Part shown: one piece after another, positions 12,910 through 22,994 of the stretch
How the letters are laid out: every line of letters starts with the position of its first letter
Position numbering within the stretch: the first letter of the stretch is position 1
Assembly (NCBI GenBank): GCA_007922225.1
Contig: ML679956.1
Span: forward strand, 18,697,049-18,761,048
Origin: Emydura subglobosa
Lineage: Eukaryota > Chordata > Testudines > Chelidae
Direction of reading: 5' to 3'
Length of the DNA: 64,000 nucleotides
The notes under the pieces: model-generated
The model's database searches: none
Told to the model about the DNA's origin: nothing
Seen by the model: the letters and a program-made list of their open reading frames with translations, nothing else
Position numbers and translations under genes: made by a program

Positions 12910-14300
12910 ATGTACCTTACGCTCATGGTTTGAGGTTTTAATTATATAACTTCTGCATAAAGGATGTGATGATTCTCAGATAAAACATACTATGGAAGAG
13001 CAAAATATTATTATCCCACCTTCAACTCACTTTATTTTTCTTAGGTATAATCTAGGGACTTCTATAAAGTCTAGGCACAAAAAATCAACTGAGGATAGAC
13101 TCTGTATGTCATGTTTATATCAATGCTTGATCTCTTGGAGGTAGAAGTTAACGGTTAATTTTCTGTATTGGCAATTATATTTTAAAATAGAGGCACAAAT
13201 ATATTTTTAAAAGAACAATAAGGCTGCTCTCTGTATAAAACCTTGTCCTGTGAAGAGTTATTTATGTGAATACCTTTATCACAGAAGAGTAGTTCTACAG
13301 AGTTATGTGGGACTGCTCAACTGGGGAAACTAGCTCTCATGCGTAAGCTGTTGGAGGATTGGAACCTTAGATTGTATAGTATTTCAAGGTTTGCAGCTCT
13401 TAAAGGCTTTGTGGATGTGTGCACTAAAAATGCATACATACAACTATTGTGCTCGGCAAATCCTGCATTTATTCATGCAGGTGGGGATTTCAGGCTGCAC
13501 ATATGCAAAAAACATTTTTTGTGAAAATGTTATTTTAGTGCTCATTTAACTTAATAGAATACATTTTTAAAAAATGTATAAGCCTCTGTTTGTACAAGGA
13601 AAGTTTTTTTAATTTTTCAAATAGATTGCAAATTGAATAAAAGTGAAATATTCTGGATTATAATCACTAAGGTTTTTTTCTGGACAAAAAACTATAATGC
13701 AAATTATATAATTTTATATGAGTAGGTTACATGCATAATGATCCTACATCTTATATTCCCATTACTTCAGTTCACACTCTCTAACAATTAGAACCAAGCT
13801 TCAGCTATGCATTAAAATACAAGAGATAAACTGGTGTTTATGATCCAGTCTCATTCACATAAGTATCTATCACTGAGGCTGGGTCTATATTTGCGCTGTG
13901 ACCTTTTATATGCTATGAATTAAATCTAGTTCTGTGATATACTGATTGTCCCCATCAAATAATTTTCAGAGTGAATTTAAACTTATTTATCTTTAAGAGA
14001 ACCGCTAATATCTAATTCATAACATTAGTGAAATTGTGATATTTACCTTCTACCTGCAAGCGAAAAATTATTTTCCAAAGCTAAGCAGTCTAGTTTTCAG
14101 AAGTGCTGAACACTTGCACCTCCTTATTGATTTCAGCAGGAGTAACTGATGCTGAGAACTTTGAAAATTAGGTTATTTTTATTCAGGTTCCCAAATATGG
14201 GTTTAATCACCCAAGTGTGAAATGGCCGTACATTTCACACTTAGCTGGTTAAATCCTTATATAGGTGGATGATGATATGGGATGTGGAAGAGAGATAAAT
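12910..14300. other. Unassigned AT-rich sequence
   Basis: No gene or repeat family recognised. Confidence 0.45.
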
Positions 14301-14304
14301 AAGG

Positions 14305-14385
14305 TATTGTCTACATGGGATGAATTGATTATAGCTATTTCAGCACAACTATTCCACTATAGTTATTTCAATATAATTTAGCTAT
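14305..14385. mobile_element. Left part of a MITE split by a CR1 insertion
   Basis: 'ggtattgtctacatggg' followed by alternating 'ctatttcagcacaactattcc' phrases is matched in inverse sense by 17330-17485, where 'ttattttggaat', 'ctattccagagtagctataatgg' and 'gttattccagaaaa' occur. The two halves flank the minus-strand CR1, so the CR1 landed inside this older element. Confidence 0.45.
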
Positions 14386-14639
14386 TACATAAGAATATAA
14401 GATCAGCCATACTGGGTCAGACCAATGGTCCATCTGGCCCAGTATCCTGTCTTCTGACAGTGGCCAATGCCAGATGTTTCAGAGGGAATGAAGAGAACAG
14501 GGCGATTTCCAGAGATCCATCCGCTGTCATCCAGTCCCGTTTCTGGCAGTTAGAGGTTTCGGGACACCCAGAGTACGGGTTGAGTCCCTGACCATCTTGG
14601 CCATTGATGGAACCTATTCTCCAGAAACTTATCTAATTT

Positions 14640-15625
14640 TTTTTTAACCAAGTTATACTTTTGGCCTTCACACTATCCCCTGGCAACGGGTCCACGGGTT
14701 GACTGTGCACTATGAAGTAATTCCCTGTTTGTCTTAAACCTTCTGCCTATTAATGTCATTGAGTGATTCCTAGTTCTTGTGTTATGTGAAGGGGTAAAAA
14801 CCACTTCCTTATTCACTTTCTTCATACCATTCATAATTTTATAGACCTCTGTCATAACCCCCCCCCTTAGTCATCTCTTTTTGTAAACTGAACAGTCCCA
14901 GTTTTTTTAATCTCTCCTCATAAGGAAGCTGTTCCACACCCCTAATCATTTTTGTTGTCCTTCTAAGTACCTTTTCCAATAGCTATATATCTTGTTTGAT
15001 GGGGGGTGACCAGACCTGCACACAATATACAAGGTGTGGGCATACAAATAGTTTCAATAGATTCAGATAGTGGCGTTATTATATTTTCTGGTTTTTATCA
15101 CCTATCCATTTCCTAACATTGTTAGCATTTTTGACTGCCACTGCACATTGAGCTGATATTTTCAGATAACTGTCTGTGACGACTTCAAGATCTTTCATGT
15201 ATGATTTTTAGATTTTAGATTTTAGCTAATTTTTAGATCCTATAATTTTGTACATATAGTTGGGATTATTTTTTCCAGTGTCCATTACTTTGCACTTATC
15301 AATATTGAATTTCATCTGTCATTTTGTTGCCCAGTCATCCAGTTTAATGAAATCCCTTTGTATATCTTCTAAGTAAGTTTTGAATTTAACTATCTTGAGT
15401 AATTTTGTATCATCTTCAAATTTTGCACTGTTCAGCCCCTTTTCCAGATCATTTATGAATATGTTGAACAGCACTGGTCCTAGTACAGATTCTTGGGGAA
15501 CCCCTCTATTTACCTCCCTTCATTGTGAAAACTGACCATTTATTCCTACTGTTTGTTTCCTATCTTTTAACCACTTACTGATCCATGAGAGGACTTTTCT
15601 TCTTATCCAATGACTGCTAAGTTTT
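14640..15625 (-). pseudogene. CR1 ORF2 reverse transcriptase C-terminal remnant
   Basis: The minus strand from 15625 carries the thumb and C-terminal portion of a CR1 reverse transcriptase. It includes a 'VLFNIFIND'-like block near 15460-15480 and a C-terminal '[15 protein letters not shown]' stretch (14673-14855). The frame changes repeatedly. The fingers and first palm motif are absent because of the deletion at about 15640, so no catalytic enzyme could be made. Confidence 0.75.
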
Positions 15626-16051
15626 CTGATGGACTTAATTTTTTTTTTTTTTTTGGTTTAGTTTTTGTGACTTTAGTTAGTTAATCTCCAAATTCTTTCT
15701 TGGCCTGCCTTATTACATTTTTACATTTGAATTGCCAGAGTTTGTTCCTTTCTATTTTTCTCAGTAGGATTTGATTTCCAATGTTTAAAAGTTGACTTTT
15801 TGCCTCTAACAGCCTCCTTTATTTTGCTTTTTAGCCAGGGTGGCAAATTTTTGGTCCTCCTATAGTTTTGTGTTTGTTTTGTTGTTTTGGGGTGGGGGGG
15901 AGTGGAGGGGAAAGGGGAGGGAGGTTGGCAGGAGGTGGATGGTAAACATGTAATTTGAGCCTGTATATGGTGTTTTTGAATAGTCTCCAGGCAGTTTGCA
16001 GGCATTTCAACCTTGTGACTGTTATTTTAAATTTCTCTTTAACTAGCTTCT

Positions 16052-16860
16052 TCATTTTTGTTTAGTTTCCTTTTTTGAAGTTAAATGCTCTTGAGTGGGT
16101 TTCATTGGCATTTTCCCCCCTACAAAGATGTTAAATTTAGTTACATTATGGTCACTTTTACCAAACAATGCAACTATATTCACCTTTTGGACCAGATCCT
16201 GTGCTCCACTTAGGACTAAATCAAGCATCGCTTCTCCTCTTGTGGGTTCCAGGACAATCTGCTTCAAGAGGCAGACAGATACGATGTCTAGAAATTTTCT
16301 CTCTGCATCCCTTCCTGAGGTGACAGGTACCCAGTCGATATGGAGATAGTTGAAATCCCTTCTTGTTACATTTTCTACTTTTGTAGCCTCTCTAATCTCC
16401 CTGAGCATTTCATGGTCACCATCACCATCCTCGTCAGCTAGCTGGTAGTATATTCCTATTGCTATACTCTTATTGTTCAAGCATGGAATTTCATAGTGCT
16501 AGTGATTCTGTGCTACAGTTTGAATCATTTAAGTGTTTTACTGTATTTAATTCTATGCTTTCTTTCAGATATAGCATCTATCCCCCACCAACATAACCTA
16601 CTCTGTCATTCCTATATATTTTGTACCCTGGTACAAAAGGTATTTCATTCCACCAAGTTTATGCAATGACTATCAATATCTTATTGCACTCTAGTTCACC
16701 AGTGTTAGTATTTAGACTTCTAGCATTTGTATGTAAGCATTTATACATTTTATCAATATTTGGCTGCTTGCTCACACATATTATATTTAAATGGGACTTT
16801 CATATTTGACTGTTCCTCACTAGCTCCTACCTGTTCTTTACCATCTTTTCTCCTGTCATC
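16052..16860 (-). pseudogene. CR1 ORF2 endonuclease remnant
   Basis: The longest open part (16052-16480) gives a peptide of 142 residues. It contains GIYYQLADEDGDGD, then a DFNYLHIDW block matching the GDFN motif of APE-type LINE endonucleases with the Gly changed, and near its end GKSDHN, the catalytic Asp-His block. Upstream pieces in other frames (16490-16860) carry 'ETWW'-like and 'GELEC'-like remnants. In an active CR1 this domain nicks the target DNA for target-primed reverse transcription. Frameshifts and stops make it non-functional. Confidence 0.8.
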
Positions 16861-17224
16861 TTTACTAGGATATAAAATTCCCTCTTTAATAAATTAATCC
16901 CTAAGGGATGCTTCCACCCAAATCATGTGCTCCTCAACAGCTGATGGACAGAGACTGTCAGACTGGGGGTGGAACTGCTCTATTGTGTCCCTGAAAGTTT
17001 CCTCTATGTACCTCTCTATCTTGCTTAGTTCCTCCAGTTTAGCCACTCTGGCCTTACGAGACTATACTGTGTCTCCGAAGGCCATGAATTGCTTGCGCTG
17101 GATGCATACATATGACATCTACCCACAAGGCAGGTAACTATACATGCTGCATTCAGTGCAATAAACTGGATAGCCCTCACTCTGCTGCTGGGCTTCTGCC
17201 TGCATTGTTTTTACTTTTGCAGGT

Positions 17225-17247
17225 TTTGGGGGGGCGGGAGGGGGGGT
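17225..17247 (+). other. G-run cluster, possible G-quadruplex
   Basis: G runs of 7, 3 and 7 separated by single bases lie at 17228-17246, inside the 5' region of the CR1. The sequence fits the usual G-quadruplex rule. No function is shown. Confidence 0.4.
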
Positions 17248-17329
17248 GATTGGCCTAAGTTTAGAGTATGTTTGTTAGGTGTATCTGCCTCTCACACTCC
17301 CTCACAAACTCCTGTTTGCTGCTCCTGTT

Positions 17330-17485
17330 CGCTATTTTGGAATAATTCTCCTATTAAACAAAAGGATTTTGTGCTGGAATAGGGTGACTTATTTTGGAAT
17401 ATAGTGTTCAAAGAGGGGGCTATTCCAGAGTAGCTATAATGGAACAGTTATTCCAGAAAAACTACGATGGTCAATATCCCTTTGT
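17330..17485. mobile_element. Right part of the MITE split by the CR1
   Basis: Repeated GGAATA/TATTCC phrases mirror those at 14305-14385. The right end near 'gatggtcaatatccc' is the partner of the left 'ggtattgtctacatgg'. Degenerate. Confidence 0.4.
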
Positions 17486-17489
17486 TGAC

Positions 17490-18570
17490 AAATCCTGAGA
17501 TAAATTGTGGAGGTGAGATCAGATATCTTCTCATATTCAAAGGGTACAAATACAAGGAAGGGAGCATAGGTAATGGAGTGAAATTAAGCAAAGGAAATAT
17601 GTCCCCCTTTTCAGTTTAGGTTAAATCTATTGCACTGTGGGGGCAGTGAACAACTCAGTGCATGGGTAATTTAAAACAAGAAAGGTCAAAATATTCAGGA
17701 ACATACCAGGATTACTCCGAAAGGTGGTAGCCCCTTTTCACTTTCATTTTCTACCCTGTCCCTTCCCTAAAAGCCTACCTGCCATCCTGCTGAAACAAGT
17801 GGCAAAAGTTTCAGCAGCCCCTGACCTGCTACTGTATCCATATGAGTGGGCCAAGCAAATCCTTGAGGATAAGGGCTAATCTTTATATGGAGAGAATGAA
17901 ATTCACTCCAATGGAGAGGGCCCCCACAAAGTCCTATACGCCACTGAAGCCATATGAAGCCTGATCCAAGGCTTAAAATTGGCATAATTGGTCTAGGGAG
18001 AACCTTATGTAGGCCCTGGAGATGATATAGTGTGCAAAATATCACCTGGAGAGAGTATTTAGTAGTTCACTTTCCCTCACTTGTAATAGCTTCGTAGAAA
18101 CTTAAAGAAGGCTTCCTTTCTCTTCCACTTGAATGTTTATCCTGACTTCCTAGCACTACACCACCACAAAGGCTATTTTATTTACTTTGTAGTCTTTGCA
18201 CCCGCATCATGCCATGGTGGATTTCCCATCTTAACTGTCTGAGAAATGGGCAAGACACCTCAACTTACTGTAACTTTTATAGCCATTCGGTTGAAAATTC
18301 TAGTTGCCAGTATGTTTTATTTAGTTACATATGACATGGTACAAAATATTGCCAAGATTTAGTGAAGCCATTGTATGTTCAATGTCAGGACTGACTTGTA
18401 CTGGAAATTTGGGGAGGGAGTAAGAAAACTAGAACATATTGAGTAATGCAGTGCTATTCTAAAGTCAAACCACTGTAGGACCAGGTCTAGAAATATTTAA
18501 AAAAAAAAAAAAAAAGGTGAAAAGATTTATTTGCAGTTCAGAATCAATCCAAATGCAGAGGTAACAGAGG
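17490..18570. other. Unassigned sequence
   Basis: No gene or repeat family recognised. A poly-A run lies at about 18500-18516. Confidence 0.45.
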
Positions 18571-18572
18571 AC

Positions 18573-19630
18573 GAGCTAGATTCACAAAGGGACGTAGGAA
18601 CCTAACTGCCACTTCTTCAGGCATCTTAATCCCAGAATCAGGCCCTACTCAGATTCACAGAGAACTGCTCAGCTGCCACGAATGATTTAGGACCCTAAAC
18701 TTGCTCGGCGCCTACATTTTTACAGTAAAAGTTCCCTAAGCGCCTATGTGCATGCACACTGCAGCCCCAAGCCAGGGGTCTGGATGCCTAAGCTCAAGAG
18801 TGATGCATGAACTGAGGAAAGATAGGTTATGGGGTGTTCCGGTGCTGGCCTTCCTCAGTCTTTCTCTTATTGAAGCAGTTACGCGGTGAATAAACAAAGA
18901 ATCATTGGATGAGAGAGTGTGCAAGAGAGCACCCAGGTATGAGAACGATTCGGTAGCCTGGTGGTTAGAGCACTCACAGGCACACTGGCAGACCCAGGAT
19001 CCAGCCCCCTTGCCCAATGACTTTTTAAAAATTATTTATTCACAGTGGAACAGCTTCAACAGAAGAGATTGTGGGAGCCCCATATCAGAATATTCCAGAG
19101 CCCGGTAGTTACAGCACTCACCTGAGAGGTGGCGGATCCCTATTCACATCCCTTGGTGCCCTCAGGGACTTGAAATGGGGGTCCCCCCCATGCCAGGAGA
19201 GTACCCTAATAAGTGGGCTAAAAGTTATGAGGGAAGTCCTTCTCCCTCCTCTCCCACAGCCATTTTGTGTAAGCTCGTCTGTAGGGGTCCCCGTCCAGTA
19301 GATGAGATTTGAGCACACTCGCCAGATTAGGCCCCACAGGCAAGTTAGGCAGAGGAACACCTATCTTCCCCCAGTTCATGCATTGCTCTGGGGCTTAGGT
19401 ATCTGTATGCCAGGTATGGCACTGCTGGGTGCATGCTCAGAAGCAGAAATATAGGTGCCTAGGGAACTTTTACTGTGAAAGTGTAGGGGCTGAGCGAGTT
19501 TAGGTGCCTATAGTGTTTGGGGGCAGCTGAATAGGGGCTTAGGAGATCCCAGTGGGTCCTGATTCTGGTATTTAAGCACCTAAAATGGCAGTTAGGTACT
19601 TAAGTCCTTTTGTGAATCTAGCTCTCAGTG
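18573..19630. mobile_element. Long-inverted-repeat DNA element, about 1.06 kb
   Basis: The left end GAGCTAGATTCACAAAGGG (from 18573) is mirrored by CCTTTTGTGAATCTAGCTC (to 19624). The match continues inward for over 200 bp with mismatches: 'gtaggaacctaactgcc' on the left against 'ggcagttaggtacttaag' on the right, and 'tacagtaaaagttccctaagcgcc' against 'ggtgcctagggaacttttactg'. The middle (18940-19330) has two tRNA-like heads, GGTGGTTAGAGCACTCAC near 18960 and GGTAGTTACAGCACTCACC near 19103. No transposase and no clear target duplication were found. Confidence 0.65.
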
Positions 19631-19639
19631 CCTTGAAGA

Positions 19640-20330
19640 ATTGCCTGACTCAAGTCCATCTTTAATTGTCTGCTCCTGGAAGGTGCTGTGTTCCCTTGAT
19701 TCCCATTGAGTTCAGTAGATGAGAATGATCAGTCTCTCCCAGAAGGCATTCTCTACCTGATCTGATTGGCCCCCTCTTTTTAATAGAAGTCTTTGTAGAG
19801 TTATCTCACATGAAAAACTAGCTGACATCAGCGGTGAACAAATATTGAGAGAAATAAATAGATAATCCTCAGATAATCAAGGGCTTGTGGTAAAATATAT
19901 AGAAATGTAAATTCCTTCAAGAGCAGAGTTTCACAGTTATACAGATTTGATATAATGGTTGGGAGTTGGATAGTCATTCTGAACGGGAACTACAGAATTG
20001 AACTTACCTCAACTTTGGTCGTGTCCAGCTACAGAATGCCACATCTGGATCCAAATAGAGATTTGAGTTTTGAATCCAAAATCTAGAGGAGTATAATTTC
20101 TGTTTCCAGGGTTTAAGCAAAGCCGCTATCACTTATCTGGCCTTCAGTAGAATTGCGTCATGTTATACTTCTGAAATCAGTGCAGTATCTTCTTATCTGC
20201 TATATTTAAGTTCAGTCTCTCTTTAAAAAAGTGAAACAAAATTATTTCACCTGTGTACTCCACTGTCACCAATTCTCCCATAAACTATAACATTCTCCAA
20301 TATACAATACCTGCAGAGCATTCTCCTTCA
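19640..20330. other. Mostly unassigned sequence
   Basis: About 19985-20115 holds phrases ('ccacatctggatccaaatag', 'tttgaatccaaaatctag') shared with the dispersed repeats at 11045-11265 and 39330-39480. The rest is unassigned. Confidence 0.4.
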
Positions 20331-20338
20331 GTTTAGAA

Positions 20339-20694
20339 CCGCAGTTCCCAAACTCTACCATATTGCATACCACCAACATAAAATGCCACCACCTGTAGTA
20401 CCACCACCGGTAGGGGCAGGGGGAAGGGAAAGGCTGGGAGAAGAGAGCGTTTACCACGCTGCTTGGGGGTGGAGCTGGCACTGGAGTGGCTCCTGGCCAG
20501 CCACTGTGGCTCCTTGCCAGGTACTGTGTGTCCAGAGGGAGGGGGGCAGAACGACCAGGCCACTGCGCTGCTTCGGGGTGGGGGCAGCACTGGAGCAGCT
20601 CCTAGCCAGTCCCCCAGCAGCAGGTGGATGCATACCATTGGGAGGTGGCCTGCGTACCACCAGTAGTATGCTTACTACAGTTTGGGAACCGCTG
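20339..20694. mobile_element. Non-autonomous hAT-type DNA transposon with intact TSD
   Basis: The element is flanked by a perfect 8-bp target duplication, GTTTAGAA, at 20331-20338 and 20695-20702. Its ends are inverted: CCGCAGTTCCCAAACT on the left and AGTTTGGGAACCGCTG on the right. The interior is GC-rich and low in complexity, which produces several spurious open frames on both strands. It has no transposase, so it was mobilised in trans. Confidence 0.9.
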
Positions 20695-20704
20695 GTTTAG
20701 AAGA

Positions 20705-21510
20705 TGTGATTTTTACTCCTGCAGTAATTTGTTCCTCTTTCTGTCTGTTTGCTATTTGAATGTTATGTGCATCTCTTGAATTTCTGACCTATGGTGTTCT
20801 CTAGATCTTATTACATGTTCCTGTAACAAGTTGGCATTATATTTAAATAAATGTCCCTTTACGAGGATAGATTGTTACAAAGAATCTGTTGTATTGTTAA
20901 TTGTTATAATCTCTTGTTAAACCAAACAAGAAAAATGCGGATAAGTGTTGTAATTAGACCATCCTAGATTCTTCTTATGAAGGGGCTGCTCCAGTGCTTT
21001 ACATTCTATGTGGCTATTTGCACCAGTGCAAACTGGGTGTAAGTGCAACTGTTCTGATTTTTGTATCATTTTATACCCACTTTGCAGGAATGTAAATGAT
21101 CACACAAAGTGCAAGGCAGTAGCAAATCAGGCCCAGCAGCATCTAGATGAAAACAAAATATTTTTTCAGAAAATCCTAAAGTGACCAAGGGGAAGTAGGC
21201 TAGGCAATGTTTATGGGTATAAGCCTATATTAGCTGTTGTCTTGGTCTGGGGCCAATCAGCTTTTTGTTGTGAGAAGTTGATTCCAGAGGTTTTAATAAA
21301 TGCTTTCCACAAGAAACTAAGCCGTCTACCCCGTCCTTTCCTTCCACTTGAGAATTATAGGAATTCCCCTGTCTTTTCCAGGTCTTTCACTCTTGTAGCC
21401 TAGTTCTCTTTTCCCCCCCACCTTTTCTTAATTTCCCCTACTGCATATGTTAATTGACATCCATGGGTTGTCTGACTTCTGGAGACAGCATCTCTCTTAC
21501 CTGCAGTGTA
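20705..21510. other. Unassigned sequence
   Basis: No gene or repeat family recognised. Confidence 0.45.
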
Positions 21511-21516
21511 CCCAAG

Positions 21517-22213
21517 TGTGATGGGGCATCTAACCACTAAGGGGTAATAGAGTCCTGAGGATACTGTGTGAAAAGCAGCCAATAGAAAGGGAGCTGCGAA
21601 GATGGCCAATCGGGGCCAGGCAGGCCCATATAAAAACTGCAGAGTAGAGCACAGGCAGTCACTCTCTAGAGCTTGAGGAGGGAGTACTGGCTGCCTTGCA
21701 GTCTGAGGGCAGCTAGCCCCCTGGACAGAGCAGTACTGCCAGACAGCTCCTGGCTGGCAGCGGAGGGTTGCAGGCTGAGGCCCTGAGACAAGGATAAAGA
21801 AGGTGCTGGGGCTGCAGGGAAGTGGCCCAGGGAAAGGTACGGAGGAATTGGAGGGTAGCAGCAAGTGGCTACCATCTGCAGGGTCCCTGGGCCAGGACCT
21901 GGAGTAGTCGGTGGGCCTGGGTACCTCCATCCCCCTCGCCACAGGGGAAGTGGCTGGACAATTGGCTGCAGTAGCCACTGAGGCAAGTGGCTACACAGCA
22001 GACTGCAGATCCCCTCTTTTGGGGGGGATTAACAGAATGAACAGCATGTGGCAGGCTGGAGGGCTGTGTCACTGAAGAGGCCACTTTGGTCCTGGGAGTC
22101 ACATGGGTCCTGGAGAAGTGATGGCATCACCAGCAGGGGGAGCACTGGCGAGCAAAGCTAATCGTTGTGACAGCCAGCAGAAGGCGCCAGAGTGATGAGT
22201 TCATCCTGTCACA
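21517..22213 (+). mobile_element. Probable solo LTR, about 697 bp
   Basis: The segment begins TGTGATGGGG and ends CCTGTCACA, so it has the TG...CA limits and a short inverted terminus (TGTGA...TCACA) of an LTR. The flanks are CCAAG (21512-21516) and TCAAG (22214-22218), a 4 of 5 match to a 5-bp target duplication. Promoter-like signals lie in a U3-like position: CCAAT at 21579-21583 and 21606-21610, then ATATAAAAA at 21628-21636. There is no adjacent internal region, primer-binding site or gag/pol, so it would be a solo LTR. The class (Gypsy-type or endogenous retrovirus) cannot be told. A 192-residue open frame on the minus strand across it is regarded as chance. Confidence 0.55.
21628..21636 (+). 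promoter_or_regulatory. TATA box of the putative LTR
   Basis: ATATAAAAA lies 18 bp after the second CCAAT box and 111 bp from the LTR start, a plausible core promoter arrangement. Activity is unknown. Confidence 0.45.
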
Positions 22214-22267
22214 TCAAGCCTTTGCCAGTGTGTTGACCGAGGTCAGCAGCCTGCGTTTTATGTAAGC

Positions 22268-22990
22268 AATATTTGTTTCTGCAGTTCTGTCTCTAAGATG
22301 AGGAAATGGCAGATATGCTAAGCGACTTTTTTGTTTCAAATTTCACCAAAAAGGTTAGTAGTGAATAGATGGCTAACATAGTGAATGCTAGTGAAAATGA
22401 GGTGGGATATGAGGGTAAAATAAGGAAAGAACAAGTTAAAAGTTACTTAGAGAAGTTAGATGTCTTCAGGTCTCCAGGGCCTGATGAAATACATTCTAGA
22501 GGCTTAGGAAATATCTGAGCCATTAGCGATTATCTTTGATTATTTTGGAAGACGGGAGAGATTCCAGAGAATTGGAAGAGGGAAAATATAATGCCAATCT
22601 ATAAAAAGGGAAATAAGGACAACCTGGTGAATTACAGACCAGTCAGTTTAACTTCAGTACCCAGAAAGATAATGGAGCAAATAATCAAGCAATCAATTTG
22701 CAAGCACCTAGGAGATAATTAGGTGATAAGTCAGCATGGATTTATCAAGAACAAATCGTGTCAAATCAACCTGATAGCTTTCTTTGACAGGGTAACAAGC
22801 CTTGTGAATGGGGGGAAGTGGTAGATGTGGTATATCTTGACTTTAGTAATGCTTTTGATACTATCTTGCATGACCTTCTCATAAACAAATTAGGGAAATA
22901 CAATCTAGATAGAGTTATTATAAGATGGGTGCATAACTGGTTGCAAAACCGTTCCCAGAGAGTAGTTATCAGTCCTATGGTCCTATGATT
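22268..22990 (+). mobile_element. CR1 LINE fragment, reverse transcriptase part joined to the 3' tail
   Basis: The plus strand encodes successive CR1 reverse-transcriptase blocks: '[12 protein letters not shown]', 'IPENWK', 'NYRPVSLTSVPRKIMEQ', 'QHGFIKNKSC' and 'VVYLDFSNAFDT' (catalytic motif A, about 22835-22862). In-frame stops and indels interrupt them. Soon after motif A, near 22965, the sequence jumps to 'cctatggtcctatgatt', a CR1-type 3' terminus. The rest of the palm (FADD) and the thumb are deleted. It is a different subfamily from the copy at 33185-37830. Confidence 0.8.
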
Positions 22991-22994
22991 ATTT

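Larger units (their letters stand above)
14390..17335 (-). mobile_element. CR1 LINE, minus strand, internally deleted
   Basis: Read on the minus strand, this runs from a 5' region near 17335 to the 3' end at 14390. The 3' end carries the reverse of the family's closing phrase 'ggaccattggtctgacccagtatggc'. It aligns by eye along its length with the plus-strand CR1 at 33185-37830, including the ORF1 start zone (16900-17180), the endonuclease (about 16050-16850) and the C-terminal part of the reverse transcriptase (14670-15625). About 700 bp corresponding to roughly 35895-36600 of that copy, the first half of the reverse transcriptase, is missing at about 15640. T-rich (15637-15655) and G-rich (15887-15930) runs have grown inside it. 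All reading frames are broken. Confidence 0.85.

Noticed and set aside
21400..21978. 192-residue open frame on the minus strand
   Set aside because: It covers the putative solo LTR antisense, shows no protein-family features and arises from locally high GC content.
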